Positions 38,186 to 52,290 of a DNA stretch of 64,000 nucleotides are shown here, in pieces; within the stretch, counting starts at the first letter, position 1; each line of letters opens with the position of its first letter. This stretch comes from Baylisascaris procyonis (lineage: Eukaryota; Nematoda; Chromadorea; Rhabditida; Ascarididae), in contig JAZARR010000214.1 in NCBI GenBank assembly GCA_037389465.1, positions 7,107,001-7,171,000 of the forward strand. Direction: 5' to 3'. The notes under the pieces were generated by a model, which saw only the letters and a program-made list of their open reading frames with translations, had not been told where the DNA came from and searched no databases. The position numbers were made by a program, and so were the translations under genes.

Positions 38186-39340
38186 GTAATCGAATTGATG
38201 ATTTTTTTCGGGATCGGGTGCTGAGGACAATTACGCCGCCGTTTTATGTAATCAAATTATTGACTCCGGGATCGGCTAATTAGGACAATTGCGCCACCAT
38301 CTTATAATCGATTTGATGATTTTTTCAACACCGGGTACTGAGGACAATTGCGACGCCATATTAAGTAATCAAATTATTGACTCCGCGATCGGCCACTGGA
38401 GACAATCACGTCGTTGTCTTAAGTAGTCGAATTAACGATTTTTCGGGACCGGGTACTGAGGACAGTTGCGTCGCCATCTTAAGTAATCGAGTTATTGACT
38501 TGGGGATCGGGCACTGAAGACAATTGCGTCGTTTTCTTGATTAACCGAATTAGTGATTTTTCGGGACCGGGTACTGAGGACAATTGCGCCGCCGTTTTAT
38601 GTAATCAAGTTAGTGACTCCGGGATCGGTACCGATGACAATTGGGTCGTTTTCTTAGGTAACCGGATCAATGATTTTTTCGGGACCTGGTAGCGAGGACA
38701 ATTGCACCGCCATCTTATGTAATCCAATTAATCTTTCCGGGTCGGATACTGAGGACAATTCCACCACCATCTTAAGTAATCAAATTATTTACTTCCTGAT
38801 CAAATACTGAAGACAATTGCGTCATTATCTTGAGTAATCGATTTAATGAGTCTTTCGAGACCGGGTGCTGAGGACAATGGGCCACCATTTTAAGTAATCG
38901 AGTTAATGATTTTTCGAGACCGGGTACTGAGGACAATTACGTCGTTATCTTAAGTAATCGAATTAATGATTTTTCGGGACCTGGTACCGAGGAAAATTGC
39001 CCCTCCGTCTTAAGTAATCGAACTTATTCCTTTTTTTCCGGGACCGGGTAGTTAGGACAATTGCGCCTGCATGTTAAGTAATCCAATTAATTTTTCTGGG
39101 ATCGGGTACATTGGACAATTGCGCCGCCATCTTATGTAATCGAATTATTGACTTCGGGATCGAGTGCCGAGAACAATTACGTCGTTATCTTAAGTAGTCG
39201 AATTAATAATTTTTCGGGGCCGAGGTATTGAGGACAATTGCGCCGCCATCTTAAGGAATCAAATTATTTAATTCGGGGTCGAGTACTGAGAACAATTACG
39301 TCGTTATGTTAAGTAATCTATTTGATGATTGTTTTCGGGA
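38186..39340. repeat. Island of diverged monomers, copy 1
   Basis: Monomers here carry many private substitutions and small indels (for example GAGGACAATT in place of GAGAACAAYT, and ATCAAATTATTGACTCC). They resemble the degenerate left edge of the array at 24489 more than the homogenised core. Copies 2 and 3 lie at 42090-43244 and 62139-63293. Confidence 0.85.
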
Positions 39341-39868
39341 TCGGGTACTGAGGACAATTGCGGCGCCATCTTAAGTAATCGAATTATTGACTTCGGGATC
39401 GGGTACTGAGGACAATTGCGCCACCATCTTAAGTAATCGATTTAATGATTTTTTCGGGACCGGGTACTGAGAACAACTGCGCCGCCATCTTAAGTAATCG
39501 AATTATTGACTTCGGGACCGGGTACTGAGAACAACTGCTCCGCCATGTAAATAATCGAATTGTTGACTTCGGGATCGGGTACTGAGAACGATTGCGTCGT
39601 TATCTTAAGTAATCGATTTAATGATTTTTTCGGGACCGGGTACTGAGAACAATTGCGCCACCATCTTAAATAATCGATTTAATGATTTTTTCGGGACCGC
39701 GTACTGAGAACAACTGCGCCGCCATCTTAAGTAATCGAATTGTTTACTTCGGGATCGGGTACTGAGAACGATTGCGTCGTTATCTTAAGTAATCGATTTA
39801 ATGATTTTTTCGGGACCGGGTACTGAGAGCAACTGCGCCGCCATCTTAAGTAATCGAATTATTGACTT

Positions 39869-42800
39869 CAGGATCGGGTACTGAGAACGATTGCGTCGTT
39901 ATCTTAAGTAATCGATTTAATGATTTTTTCGGGACCGGGTAGTGAGAACAATTGCGCCACCATCTTAAGTAATCGATTTAATGATTTTTTCGGGACCGGG
40001 TACTGAGAACAACTGCGCCGCCATCTTAAGTAATCGAATTATTGACTTCGGGATCGGGTACTGAGGACAATTGCGCCACCATCTTAAGTAATCGATTTAA
40101 TGATTTTTTCGGGACCGGGTACTGAGAACAACTGCGCCGCCATCTTAAGTAATCGAATTATTGACTTCGGGACCGGGTACTGAGAACAACTGCTCCGCCA
40201 TCTAAATAATCGAATTGTTGACTTCGGGATCGGGTACTGAGAACGATTGCGTCGTTATCTTAAGTAATCGATTTAATGATTTTTTCGGGACCGGGTACTG
40301 AGAACAATTGCGCCACCATCTTAAATAATCGATTTAATGATTTTTTCGGGACCGCGTACTGAGAACAACTGCGCCGCCATCTTAAGTAATCGAATTGTTT
40401 ACTTCGGGATCGGGTACTGAGAACGATTGCGTCGTTATCTTAAGTAATCGATTTAATGATTTTTTCGGGACCGGGTACTGAGAGCAACTGCGCCGCCATC
40501 TTAAGTAATCGAATTATTGACTTCAGGATCGGGTACTGAGAACGATTGCGTGGTTATCTTAAGTAATTGATTTAATGATTTTTTCGGGACCGGGTACTGA
40601 GAGCAACTGCGCCGCCATCTTAAGTAATCGAATTATTGACTTCGGGATCGGGTACTGAGGACAATTGCGCCACCATCTTAAGTAATCGATTTAATGATTT
40701 TTTCGGGACCGGGTACTGAGAACAACTGCGCCGCCATCTTATGTAATCGAATTATTGACTTCGGGACCGGGTACTGAGAACATCTGCTCCGCCATCTTAA
40801 GTAATCGAATTGTTGACTTCGGGATCGGGTACTGAGAACGATTGCGTCGTTATCTTAAGTAATCGATTTAATGATTTTTTCGGGACCGGGTACTGAGAAC
40901 AACTGCGCCGCCATCTTAAGTAATCGAATTATTGACTTCGGGACCGGGTACTGAGAACATCTGCTCCGCCATCTTAGGTAATCGAATTGTTGACTTCGGG
41001 ATCGGGTACTGAGAACGATTGCGTCGTTATCTTAAGTAATCGATTTAATGATTTTTTCCGGACCGGGTACTGAGAGCAACTGCGCCGCCATCTTAAGTAA
41101 TCGATTTAATGATTTTTTCGGGACCGGTAGTGAGAACAATTGCGCCACCATCTTAAGTAATCGATTTAATGATTTTTTCGGGACCGGGTACTGAGAACAA
41201 CTGCGCCGCCATCTCAAGTAATCGAATTGTTGACTTCGGGGTCGGGTACTGAGAACGATTGCGTCGTTATCTTAAGTGATCGATTTAATGATTTTTTCGG
41301 GACCGGGTACTGAGAACAATTGCGCCACCATCTTAAGTAATCGATTACTGATTTTTTCGGGACCGCGTACTGAGAACAAATGCGCCGCCATCTTAAGTAA
41401 TCGATTTAATGATTTTTTCGGGACCGGGTACTGAGAACAACTGCGCCGCCATCTCAAGTAATCGAATTGTTGACTTCGGGGTCGGGTACTGAGAAGGATT
41501 GCGTCGTTATCTTGAGTGATCGATTTAATGATTTTTTCGGGACCGGGTACTGAGAACAATTGCGCCACCATCTTAAGTAATCGATTTAATGATTTTTTCG
41601 TTACCGCGTACTGAGAACAACTGCGCCGCCATCTTACGTAATCGAATTGTTGACTTCGGGATCGGGTACTGAGAACGATTGCGTCATTATCTTAAGTAAT
41701 CGATTTAATGATTTTTTCGGGACCGGGTACTGAGAACAATTGCGCCAGCATCTTAAGTAATCGATTTAACGATTTTTTCGGGACCGGGTACTGAGAACAA
41801 CTGCGCCGCCATCTCAAGTAATCGAATTGTTGACTTCGGGGTCGGGTACTGAGAACGATTGCGTCGTTATCTTAAGTGATCGATTTAATGATTTTTTCGG
41901 GACCGGGTACTGAGAACAATTGCGCCACCATCTTAAGTAATCGAATTATTGACTTCGGGACCGGGTACTGAGGAAAATTGCGCCGCCATCTTAGGTAATC
42001 GAATTATTGACTTCTTTAATAATGGGATTTGATAGGGTTTCAAGATTTTTTATCAACTGTTTTGGAAGGCAACCTTAGTATGTTCTGTGGTAATCGAATT
42101 GATGATTTTTTTCGGGATCGGGTGCTGAGGACAATTACGCCGCCGTTTTATGTAATCAAATTATTGACTCCGGGATCGGCTAATTAGGACAATTGCGCCA
42201 CCATCTTATAATCGATTTGATGATTTTTTCAACACCGGGTACTGAGGACAATTGCGACGCCATATTAAGTAATCAAATTATTGACTCCGCGATCGGCCAC
42301 TGGAGACAATCACGTCGTTGTCTTAAGTAGTCGAATTAACGATTTTTCGGGACCGGGTACTGAGGACAGTTGCGTCGCCATCTTAAGTAATCGAGTTATT
42401 GACTTGGGGATCGGGCACTGAAGACAATTGCGTCGTTTTCTTGATTAACCGAATTAGTGATTTTTCGGGACCGGGTACTGAGGACAATTGCGCCGCCGTT
42501 TTATGTAATCAAGTTAGTGACTCCGGGATCGGTACCGATGACAATTGGGTCGTTTTCTTAGGTAACCGGATCAATGATTTTTTCGGGACCTGGTAGCGAG
42601 GACAATTGCACCGCCATCTTATGTAATCCAATTAATCTTTCCGGGTCGGATACTGAGGACAATTCCACCACCATCTTAAGTAATCAAATTATTTACTTCC
42701 TGATCAAATACTGAAGACAATTGCGTCATTATCTTGAGTAATCGATTTAATGAGTCTTTCGAGACCGGGTGCTGAGGACAATGGGCCACCATTTTAAGTA

Positions 42801-43772
42801 ATCGAGTTAATGATTTTTCGAGACCGGGTACTGAGGACAATTACGTCGTTATCTTAAGTAATCGAATTAATGATTTTTCGGGACCTGGTACCGAGGAAAA
42901 TTGCCCCTCCGTCTTAAGTAATCGAACTTATTCCTTTTTTTCCGGGACCGGGTAGTTAGGACAATTGCGCCTGCATGTTAAGTAATCCAATTAATTTTTC
43001 TGGGATCGGGTACATTGGACAATTGCGCCGCCATCTTATGTAATCGAATTATTGACTTCGGGATCGAGTGCCGAGAACAATTACGTCGTTATCTTAAGTA
43101 GTCGAATTAATAATTTTTCGGGGCCGAGGTATTGAGGACAATTGCGCCGCCATCTTAAGGAATCAAATTATTTAATTCGGGGTCGAGTACTGAGAACAAT
43201 TACGTCGTTATGTTAAGTAATCTATTTGATGATTGTTTTCGGGATCGGGTACTGAGGACAATTGCGGCGCCATCTTAAGTAATCGAATTATTGACTTCGG
43301 GATCGGGTACTGAGGACAATTGCGCCACCATCTTAAGTAATCGATTTAATGATTTTTTCGGGACCGGGTACTGAGAACAACTGCGCCGCCATCTTAAGTA
43401 ATCGAATTATTGACTTCGGGACCGGGTACTGAGAACAACTGCTCCGCCATGTAAATAATCGAATTGTTGACTTCGGGATCGGGTACTGAGAACGATTGCG
43501 TCGTTATCTTAAGTAATCGATTTAATGATTTTTTCGGGACCGGGTACTGAGAACAATTGCGCCACCATCTTAAATAATCGATTTAATGATTTTTTCGGGA
43601 CCGCGTACTGAGAACAACTGCGCCGCCATCTTAAGTAATCGAATTGTTTACTTCGGGATCGGGTACTGAGAACGATTGCGTCGTTATCTTAAGTAATCGA
43701 TTTAATGATTTTTTCGGGACCGGGTACTGAGAGCAACTGCGCCGCCATCTTAAGTAATCGAATTATTGACTT
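39869..43772. repeat. 3904-bp module, copy 2
   Basis: Direct tandem copy of 35965-39868, identical wherever I compared it. It carries the second 69-bp segment (42021-42089) and the second diverged island (42090-43244). At its right end it continues into GATTGCGTGGTTATC, where copy 1 instead returns to the start of the module. Confidence 0.85.
42021..42089 (+). repeat. 69-bp intron-like segment inside satellite, copy 2
   Basis: Same sequence and context as 38117-38185, displaced by exactly 3904 bp. Confidence 0.9.
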
Positions 43773-46700
43773 CAGGATCGGGTACTGAGAACGATTGCGT
43801 GGTTATCTTAAGTAATTGATTTAATGATTTTTTCGGGACCGGGTACTGAGAGCAACTGCGCCGCCATCTTAAGTAATCGAATTATTGACTTCGGGATCGG
43901 GTACTGAGGACAATTGCGCCACCATCTTAAGTAATCGATTTAATGATTTTTTCGGGACCGGGTACTGAGAACAACTGCGCCGCCATCTTATGTAATCGAA
44001 TTATTGACTTCGGGACCGGGTACTGAGAACATCTGCTCCGCCATCTTAAGTAATCGAATTGTTGACTTCGGGATCGGGTACTGAGAACGATTGCGTCGTT
44101 ATCTTAAGTAATCGATTTAATGATTTTTTCGGGACCGGGTACTGAGAACAATTGCGTCGTTATCTTATGTAATCGATTTAATGATTTTTTCGGGACAGCG
44201 TACTGAGAACAACTGCGCCGCCGTCTTAAGTAATCGAATTGTTGACTTCGGGATCGGGTACTAAGAACGATTGCGTCGTTATCTTAAGTAATCGATTTAA
44301 TGATTTTTTCGGGACCGGGTACTGAGAACAATTGCGCCACCATCTTAAGTAATCGATTTAATGATTTTTTCGGAACCGGGTACTGAGAACAACTGCGCCG
44401 CCATCTTAAGTAATCGAATTGTTGACTTCGGGGTCGGGTACTGAGAACGATTTGCGTCGTTATCTTAAGTGATCGATTTAATGATTTTTTCGGGACCGGG
44501 TACTGAGAACAATTGCGCCACCATCTTAAGTAATCGATTTAATGATTTTTTCGGGACCGCGTACTGAGAACAACTGCGCCGTCATCTTAAGTAATCGAAT
44601 TGTTTACTTCGGGATCGGGTACTGAGAACGATTGCGTCGTTATCTTAAGTAATCGATTTAATGATTTTTTCGGGACCGGGTACTGAGAGCAAATGCGCCG
44701 CCATCTTAAGTAATCGAATTATCGACTTCGGGATCGGGTACTGAGAACGATTGCGTCGTTATCTTAAGTATTCGATTTAATGATTTTTTCGGGACCGCGT
44801 ACTGAGAACAACTGCGCCGCCATCTTAAGTAATCGAATTGTTGACCTCGGGATCGGGTACTGAGAACGATTGCGTCGTTATCTTAAGTAATCGATTTAAT
44901 GATTTTTTCGGGACCGGGTACTGAGAACAATTGCGCCACCATCTTAAGTAATCGATTTAATGATTTTTTCGGGACCGGGTACTGAGAACAACTGCGCCGC
45001 CATCTTAAGTAATCGAATTATTGACTTCGGGATCGGGTACTGAGGACAATTGCGCCACCATCTAAAGTAATCGATTTAATGATTTTTTCGGGACCGGGTA
45101 CTGAGAACAACTGCGCCGCCATCTTAAGTAATCGAATTATTGACTTCGGGATCGGGTACTGAGGACAATTGCGCCACCATCTTAAGTAATCGATTTAATG
45201 ATTTTTTCGGGACCGGGTACTGAGAACAACTGCGCCGCCATCTTAAGTAATCGAATTATTGACTTCGGGACCGGGTACTGAGAACAACTGCTCCGCCATC
45301 TTAAGTAATCGAATTGTTGACTTCGGGATCGGGTACTGAGAACGATTGCGTCGTTATCTTAAGTAATCGATTTAATGATTTTTTCGGGACCGGGTACTGA
45401 GAACAATTGCGCCACCATCTTAAATAATCGATTTAATGATTTTTTCGGGACCGCGTACTGAGAACAACTGCGCCGCCATCTTAAGTAATCGAATTGTTTA
45501 CTTCGGGATCGGGTACTGAGAACGATTGCGTCGTTATCTTAAGTAATCGATTTAATGATTTTTTCGGGACCGGGTACTGAGAGCAACTGCGCCGCCATCT
45601 TAAGTAATCGAATTATTGACTTCAGGATCGGGTACTGAGAACGATTGCGTGGTTATCTTAAGTAATTGATTTAATGATTTTTTCGGGACCGGGTACTGAG
45701 AGCAACTGCGCCGCCATCTTAAGTAATCGAATTATTGACTTCGGGATCGGGTACTGAGGACAATTGCGCCACCATCTTAAGTAATCGATTTAATGATTTT
45801 TTCGGGACCGGGTACTGAGAACAACTGCGCCGCCATCTTATGTAATCGAATTATTGACTTCGGGACCGGGTACTGAGAACATCTGCTCCGCCATCTTAAG
45901 TAATCGAATTGTTGACTTCGGGATCGGGTACTGAGAACGATTGCGTCGTTATCTTAAGTAATCGATTTAATGATTTTTTCGGGACCGGGTACTGAGAACA
46001 ATTGCGTCGTTATCTTATGTAATCGATTTAATGATTTTTTCGGGACAGCGTACTGAGAACAACTGCGCCGCCGTCTTAAGTAATCGAATTGTTGACTTCG
46101 GGATCGGGTACTAAGAACGATTGCGTCGTTATCTTAAGTAATCGATTTAATGATTTTTTCGGGACCGGGTACTGAGAACAATTGCGCCACCATCTTAAGT
46201 AATCGATTTAATGATTTTTTCGGAACCGGGTACTGAGAACAACTGCGCCGCCATCTTAAGTAATCGAATTGTTGACTTCGGGGTCGGGTACTGAGAACGA
46301 TTTGCGTCGTTATCTTAAGTGATCGATTTAATGATTTTTTCGGGACCGGGTACTGAGAACAATTGCGCCACCATCTTAAGTAATCGATTTAATGATTTTT
46401 TCGGGACCGCGTACTGAGAACAACTGCGCCGTCATCTTAAGTAATCGAATTGTTTACTTCGGGATCGGGTACTGAGAACGATTGCGTCGTTATCTTAAGT
46501 AATCGATTTAATGATTTTTTCGGGACCGGGTACTGAGAGCAAATGCGCCGCCATCTTAAGTAATCGAATTATCGACTTCGGGATCGGGTACTGAGAACGA
46601 TTGCGTCGTTATCTTAAGTATTCGATTTAATGATTTTTTCGGGACCGCGTACTGAGAACAACTGCGCCGCCATCTTAAGTAATCGAATTGTTGACCTCGG

Positions 46701-47240
46701 GATCGGGTACTGAGAACGATTGCGTCGTTATCTTAAGTAATCGATTTAATGATTTTTTCGGGACCGGGTACTGAGAACAATTGCGCCACCATCTTAAGTA
46801 ATCGATTTAATGATTTTTTCGGGACCGGGTACTGAGAACAACTGCGCCGCCATCTTAAGTAATCGAATTATTGACTTCGGGATCGGGTACTGAGGACAAT
46901 TGCGCCACCATCTAAAGTAATCGATTTAATGATTTTTTCGGGACCGGGTACTGAGAACAACTGCGCCGCCATCTTAAGTAATCGAATTATTGACTTCGGG
47001 ATCGGGTACTGAGGACAATTGCGCCACCATCTTAAGTAATCGATTTAATGATTTTTTCGGGACCGGGTACTGAGAACAACTGCGCCGCCATCTTAAGTAA
47101 TCGAATTATTGACTTCGGGACCGGGTACTGAGAACAACTGCTCCGCCATCTTAAGTAATCGAATTGTTGACTTCGGGATCGGGTACTGAGAACGATTGCG
47201 TCGTTATCTTAAGTAATCGATTTAATGATTTTTTCGGGAC
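43455..47240. repeat. Tandem duplication, period 1850 bp
   Basis: The TATCTTATGT marker at 44161 recurs at 46011, and TAAATAATCG at 43571 recurs at 45421, both 1850 bp apart. The two copies diverge near 45394 against 47244, where only the second has GGGTAGTGAG. Confidence 0.8.
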
Positions 47241-49428
47241 CGGGTAGTGAGAACAATTGCGCCACCATCTTAAGTAATCGATTTAATCATTTTTTCGGGG
47301 CCGGGTACTGAGAACAACTGCGCCGCCATCTTAAGTAATCGAATTGTTGACTTCGGGATCGGGTACTGAGAACGATTGCGTCTTTATCTTAAGTGATCGA
47401 TTTAATGATTTTTTCGGGACTGGGTACTGAGAACAATTGCGCCACCATCTTAAGTAATCGATTTAATGATTTTTTCGGGACCGCGTACTGAGAACAACTG
47501 CGCCGCCATCTTAAGTAATCGATTTAATGATTTTTTCGGGACCGGGTACTGAGAACAAATGCGCCGCCATCTTAAGTAATCGAATTATTGACTTCGGGAT
47601 CGGGTACTGAGGACAATTGCGCCACCATCTAAAGTAATCGATTTAATGATTTTTTCGGGACCGGGTACTGAGAACAACTGCGCCGCCATCTTAAGTAATC
47701 GAATTGTTGACTTCGGGATCGGGTACTGAGAACGATTGCGTCGTTATCTTAAGTAATCGATTTAATGATTTTTTCGGGACCGGGTACTGAGAACAATTGC
47801 GCCACCATCTTAAGTAATCGATTTAATGATTTTTTCGGGACCGCGTACTGAGAACAGCTGCGCCGCCGTCTTAAGTAATCGAATTGTTGACTTCGGGATC
47901 GGGTACTGAGAACGATTGCGTCGTTATCTTAAGTAATCGATTTAATGATTTTTTCGGGACCGGGTACTGAGAACAATTGCGCCACCATCTTAAGTAATCG
48001 ATTTAATGATTTTTTCGGGACCGGGTACTGAGAACAACTGCGCCGCCATCTTAAGTAATCGAATTGTTGACTTCGGGATCGGGTACTGAGAACGATTGCG
48101 TGGTTATCTTAAGTAATTGATTTAATGATTTTTTCGGGACCGGGTACTGAGAACAACTGCGCCGCCATCTTAAGTAATCGAATTATTGACTTCGGGATCG
48201 GGTACTGAGGACAATTGCGCCACCATCTTAGGTAATCGATTTGATGATTTTTCGGGACCGGGTACTGAGAACAACTGCGCCGCCATCTTAAGTAATCGAT
48301 TTAATGATTTTTTCGGGACCGGGTACTGAGAACAACTGCGCCGCCATCTTAAGTAATCGAATTGTTGACTTCGGGATCGGGTACTGAGAACGATTGCGTC
48401 GTTATCTTAAGTAATCGATTTAATGATTTTTTCGGGATCGGGTACTGAGAACGATTGCGTCGTTATCTTAACTGGTCGATTTAATGATTTTTTCGGGACC
48501 GGGTACTGAGAACAATTGCGCCACCATCTTAAGTAATCGATTTAATGATTTTTTCGGGACCGGGTACTGAGAACGATTGCGTCGTTATCTTAAGTAATCG
48601 ATTTAATGATTTTTTCGGGACCGGGTACTGAGAACAATTGCGCCACCATCTTAAGTAATCGATTTAATGATTTTTTCGGGACCGGGTACTGAGAACAACT
48701 GCGCCGCCATCTTAAGTAATCGAATTGTTAACTTCGGGATCGGGTACTGAGAACGATTGCGTCGTTATCTTAAGTAATCGATTTAATGATTTTTTCGGGA
48801 CCGGGTACTGAGAGCAACTGCGCCGCCATCTTAAGTAATCGAATTATTGACTTCGGGATCGGGTACTGAGGACAATTGCGCCACCATCTTAAGTAATCGA
48901 TTTAATGATTTTTTCGGAACCGGGTACTGAGAACAATTGCGCCACCATCTTAAGTAATCGATTTAATGATTTTTTCGGGACCGGGTACTGAGAACAACTG
49001 CGCCGGCATCTTAAGTAATCGAATTGTTGACTTCGGGATCGGGTACTGAGAACGATTGCGTCGTTATCTTAAGTGATCGATTTAATGATTTTTTCGGGAC
49101 CGGGTACTGAGAACAATGGCGCCACCATCTTAAGTAATCGATTTAATGATTTTTTCGGGACCGCGTACTGAGAACAACTGCGCCGCCATCTTAAGTAATC
49201 GATTTAATGATTTTTTCGGGACCGGGTACTGAGAACAACTGCGCCGCCATCTCAAGTAATCGAATTGTTGACTTCGGGGTCGGGTACTGAGAACGATTGC
49301 GTCGTTATCTTAAGTGATCGATTTAATGATTTTTTCGGGACCGGGTACTGAGAACAATTGCGCCACCATCTTAAGTAATTGATTTAATGATTTTTTCGGG
49401 ACCGGGTACTGAGAACAACTGCGCCGCC
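44980..49428. repeat. 4.45-kb block, copy 1 (partner at +7304 bp)
   Basis: This block matches 52284-56732 at an offset of 7305 bp, falling to 7304 after a one-base deletion at about 52493 (GTATCG for GTAATCG). It ends at 49428, where CCGCCGTC here replaces CCGCCATC at 56732. It overlaps the 1850-bp duplication and the 2.9-kb block. Confidence 0.8.
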
Positions 49429-52290
49429 GTCTTAAGTAATCGAATTGTTGACTTCGGGATCGGGTACTAAGAACGATTGCGTCGTTATCTTAAGTAATCG
49501 ATTTAATGATTTTTTCGGGACCGGGTACTGAGAACAATTGCGCCACCATCTTAAGTAATCGATTTAATGATTTTTTCGGAACCGGGTACTGAGAACAACT
49601 GCGCCGCCATCTTAAGTAATCGAATTGTTGACTTCGGGGTCGGGTACTGAGAACGATTTGCGTCGTTATCTTAAGTGATCGATTTAATGATTTTTTCGGG
49701 ACCGGGTACTGAGAACAATTGCGCCACCATCTTAAGTAATCGATTTAATGATTTTTTCGGGACCGCGTACTGAGAACAACTGCGCCGTCATCTTAAGTAA
49801 TCGAATTGTTTACTTCGGGATCGGGTACTGAGAACGATTGCGTCGTTATCTTAAGTAATCGATTTAATGATTTTTTCGGGACCGGGTACTGAGAGCAAAT
49901 GCGCCGCCATCTTAAGTAATCGAATTATCGACTTCGGGATCGGGTACTGAGAACAATGGCGCCACCATCTTAAGTAATCGATTTAATGATTTTTTCGGGA
50001 CCGCGTACTGAGAACAACTGCGCCGCCATCTTAAGTAATCGATTTAATGATTTTTTCGGGACCGGGTACTGAGAACAACTGCGCCGCCATCTCAAGTAAT
50101 CGAATTGTTGACTTCGGGGTCGGGTACTGAGAACGATTGCGTCGTTATCTTAAGTGATCGATTTAATGATTTTTTCGGGACCGGGTACTGAGAACAATTG
50201 CGCCACCATCTTAAGTAATTGATTTAATGATTTTTTCGGGACCGGGTACTGAGAACAACTGCGCCGCCGTCTTAAGTAATCGAATTGTTGACTTCGGGAT
50301 CGGGTACTAAGAACGATTGCGTCGTTATCTTAAGTAATCGATTTAATGATTTTTTCGGGACCGGGTACTGAGAACAATTGCGCCACCATCTTAAGTAATC
50401 GATTTAATGATTTTTTCGGAACCGGGTACTGAGAACAACTGCGCCGCCATCTTAAGTAATCGAATTGTTGACTTCGGGGTCGGGTACTGAGAACGATTTG
50501 CGTCGTTATCTTAAGTGATCGATTTAATGATTTTTTCGGGACCGGGTACTGAGAACAATTGCGCCACCATCTTAAGTAATCGATTTAATGATTTTTTCGG
50601 GACCGCGTACTGAGAACAACTGCGCCGTCATCTTAAGTAATCGAATTGTTTACTTCGGGATCGGGTACTGAGAACGATTGCGTCGTTATCTTAAGTAATC
50701 GATTTAATGATTTTTTCGGGACCGGGTACTGAGAGCAAATGCGCCGCCATCTTAAGTAATCGAATTATCGACTTCGGGATCGGGTACTGAGAACAATGGC
50801 GCCACCATCTTAAGTAATCGATTTAATGATTTTTTCGGGACCGCGTACTGAGAACAACTGCGCCGCCATCTTAAGTAATCGATTTAATGATTTTTTCGGG
50901 ACCGGGTACTGAGAACAACTGCGCCGCCATCTCAAGTAATCGAATTGTTGACTTCGGGGTCGGGTACTGAGAACGATTGCGTCGTTATCTTAAGTGATCG
51001 ATTTAATGATTTTTTCGGGACCGGGTACTGAGAACAATTGCGCCACCATCTTAAGTAATTGATTTAATGATTTTTTCGGGACCGGGTACTGAGAACAACT
51101 GCGCCGCCGTCTTAAGTAATCGAATTGTTGACTTCGGGATCGGGTACTAAGAACGATTGCGTCGTTATCTTAAGTAATCGATTTAATGATTTTTTCGGGA
51201 CCGGGTACTGAGAACAATTGCGCCACCATCTTAAGTAATCGATTTAATGATTTTTTCGGAACCGGGTACTGAGAACAACTGCGCCGCCATCTTAAGTAAT
51301 CGAATTGTTGACTTCGGGGTCGGGTACTGAGAACGATTTGCGTCGTTATCTTAAGTGATCGATTTAATGATTTTTTCGGGACCGGGTACTGAGAACAATT
51401 GCGCCACCATCTTAAGTAATCGATTTAATGATTTTTTCGGGACCGCGTACTGAGAACAACTGCGCCGTCATCTTAAGTAATCGAATTGTTTACTTCGGGA
51501 TCGGGTACTGAGAACGATTGCGTCGTTATCTTAAGTAATCGATTTAATGATTTTTTCGGGACCGGGTACTGAGAGCAAATGCGCCGCCATCTTAAGTAAT
51601 CGAATTATCGACTTCGGGATCGGGTACTGAGAACAATGGCGCCACCATCTTAAGTAATCGATTTAATGATTTTTTCGGGACCGGGTACTGAGAACAATTG
51701 CGCCACCATCTTAAGTAATTGATTTAATGATTTTTTCGGGACCGGGTACTGAGAACAACTGCGCCGCCGTCTTAAGTAATCGAATTGTTGACTTCGGGAT
51801 CGGGTACTAAGAACGATTGCGTCGTTATCTTAAGTAATCGATTTAATGATTTTTTCGGGACCGGGTACTGAGAACAATTGCGCCACCATCTTAAGTAATC
51901 GATTTAATGATTTTTTCGGAACCGGGTACTGAGAACAACTGCGCCGCCATCTTAAGTAATCGAATTGTTGACTTCGGGGTCGGGTACTGAGAACGATTTG
52001 CGTCGTTATCTTAAGTGATCGATTTAATGATTTTTTCGGGACCGGGTACTGAGAACAATTGCGCCACCATCTTAAGTAATCGATTTAATGATTTTTTCGG
52101 GACCGCGTACTGAGAACAACTGCGCCGTCATCTTAAGTAATCGAATTGTTTACTTCGGGATCGGGTACTGAGAACGATTGCGTCGTTATCTTAAGTAATC
52201 GATTTAATGATTTTTTCGGGACCGGGTACTGAGAGCAAATGCGCCGCCATCTTAAGTAATCGAATTATCGACTTCGGGATCGGGTACTGA
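49111..52290. repeat. Four tandem 840-bp units, the last lacking one 180-bp trimer
   Basis: The marker GAACAATGGCGCC recurs at 49111, 49951, 50791 and 51631, exactly 840 bp apart. The first three units are identical wherever I compared lines. The fourth is 660 bp long because one 180-bp trimer is missing after its first monomer. Confidence 0.9.

Larger units (their letters stand above)
35965..39868. repeat. 3904-bp module, copy 1
   Basis: Sequence from about 35965 matches that from 39869 at a constant offset of 3904 bp. The match starts after a difference at 35953 (CGAGTTGTTG against CGAATTATTG). It includes the diverged island and the 69-bp captured segment. The junction with copy 2 falls in a shared GGATCGGGTACTGAGAACGA stretch, as expected for exchange between misaligned monomers. 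Confidence 0.85.
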
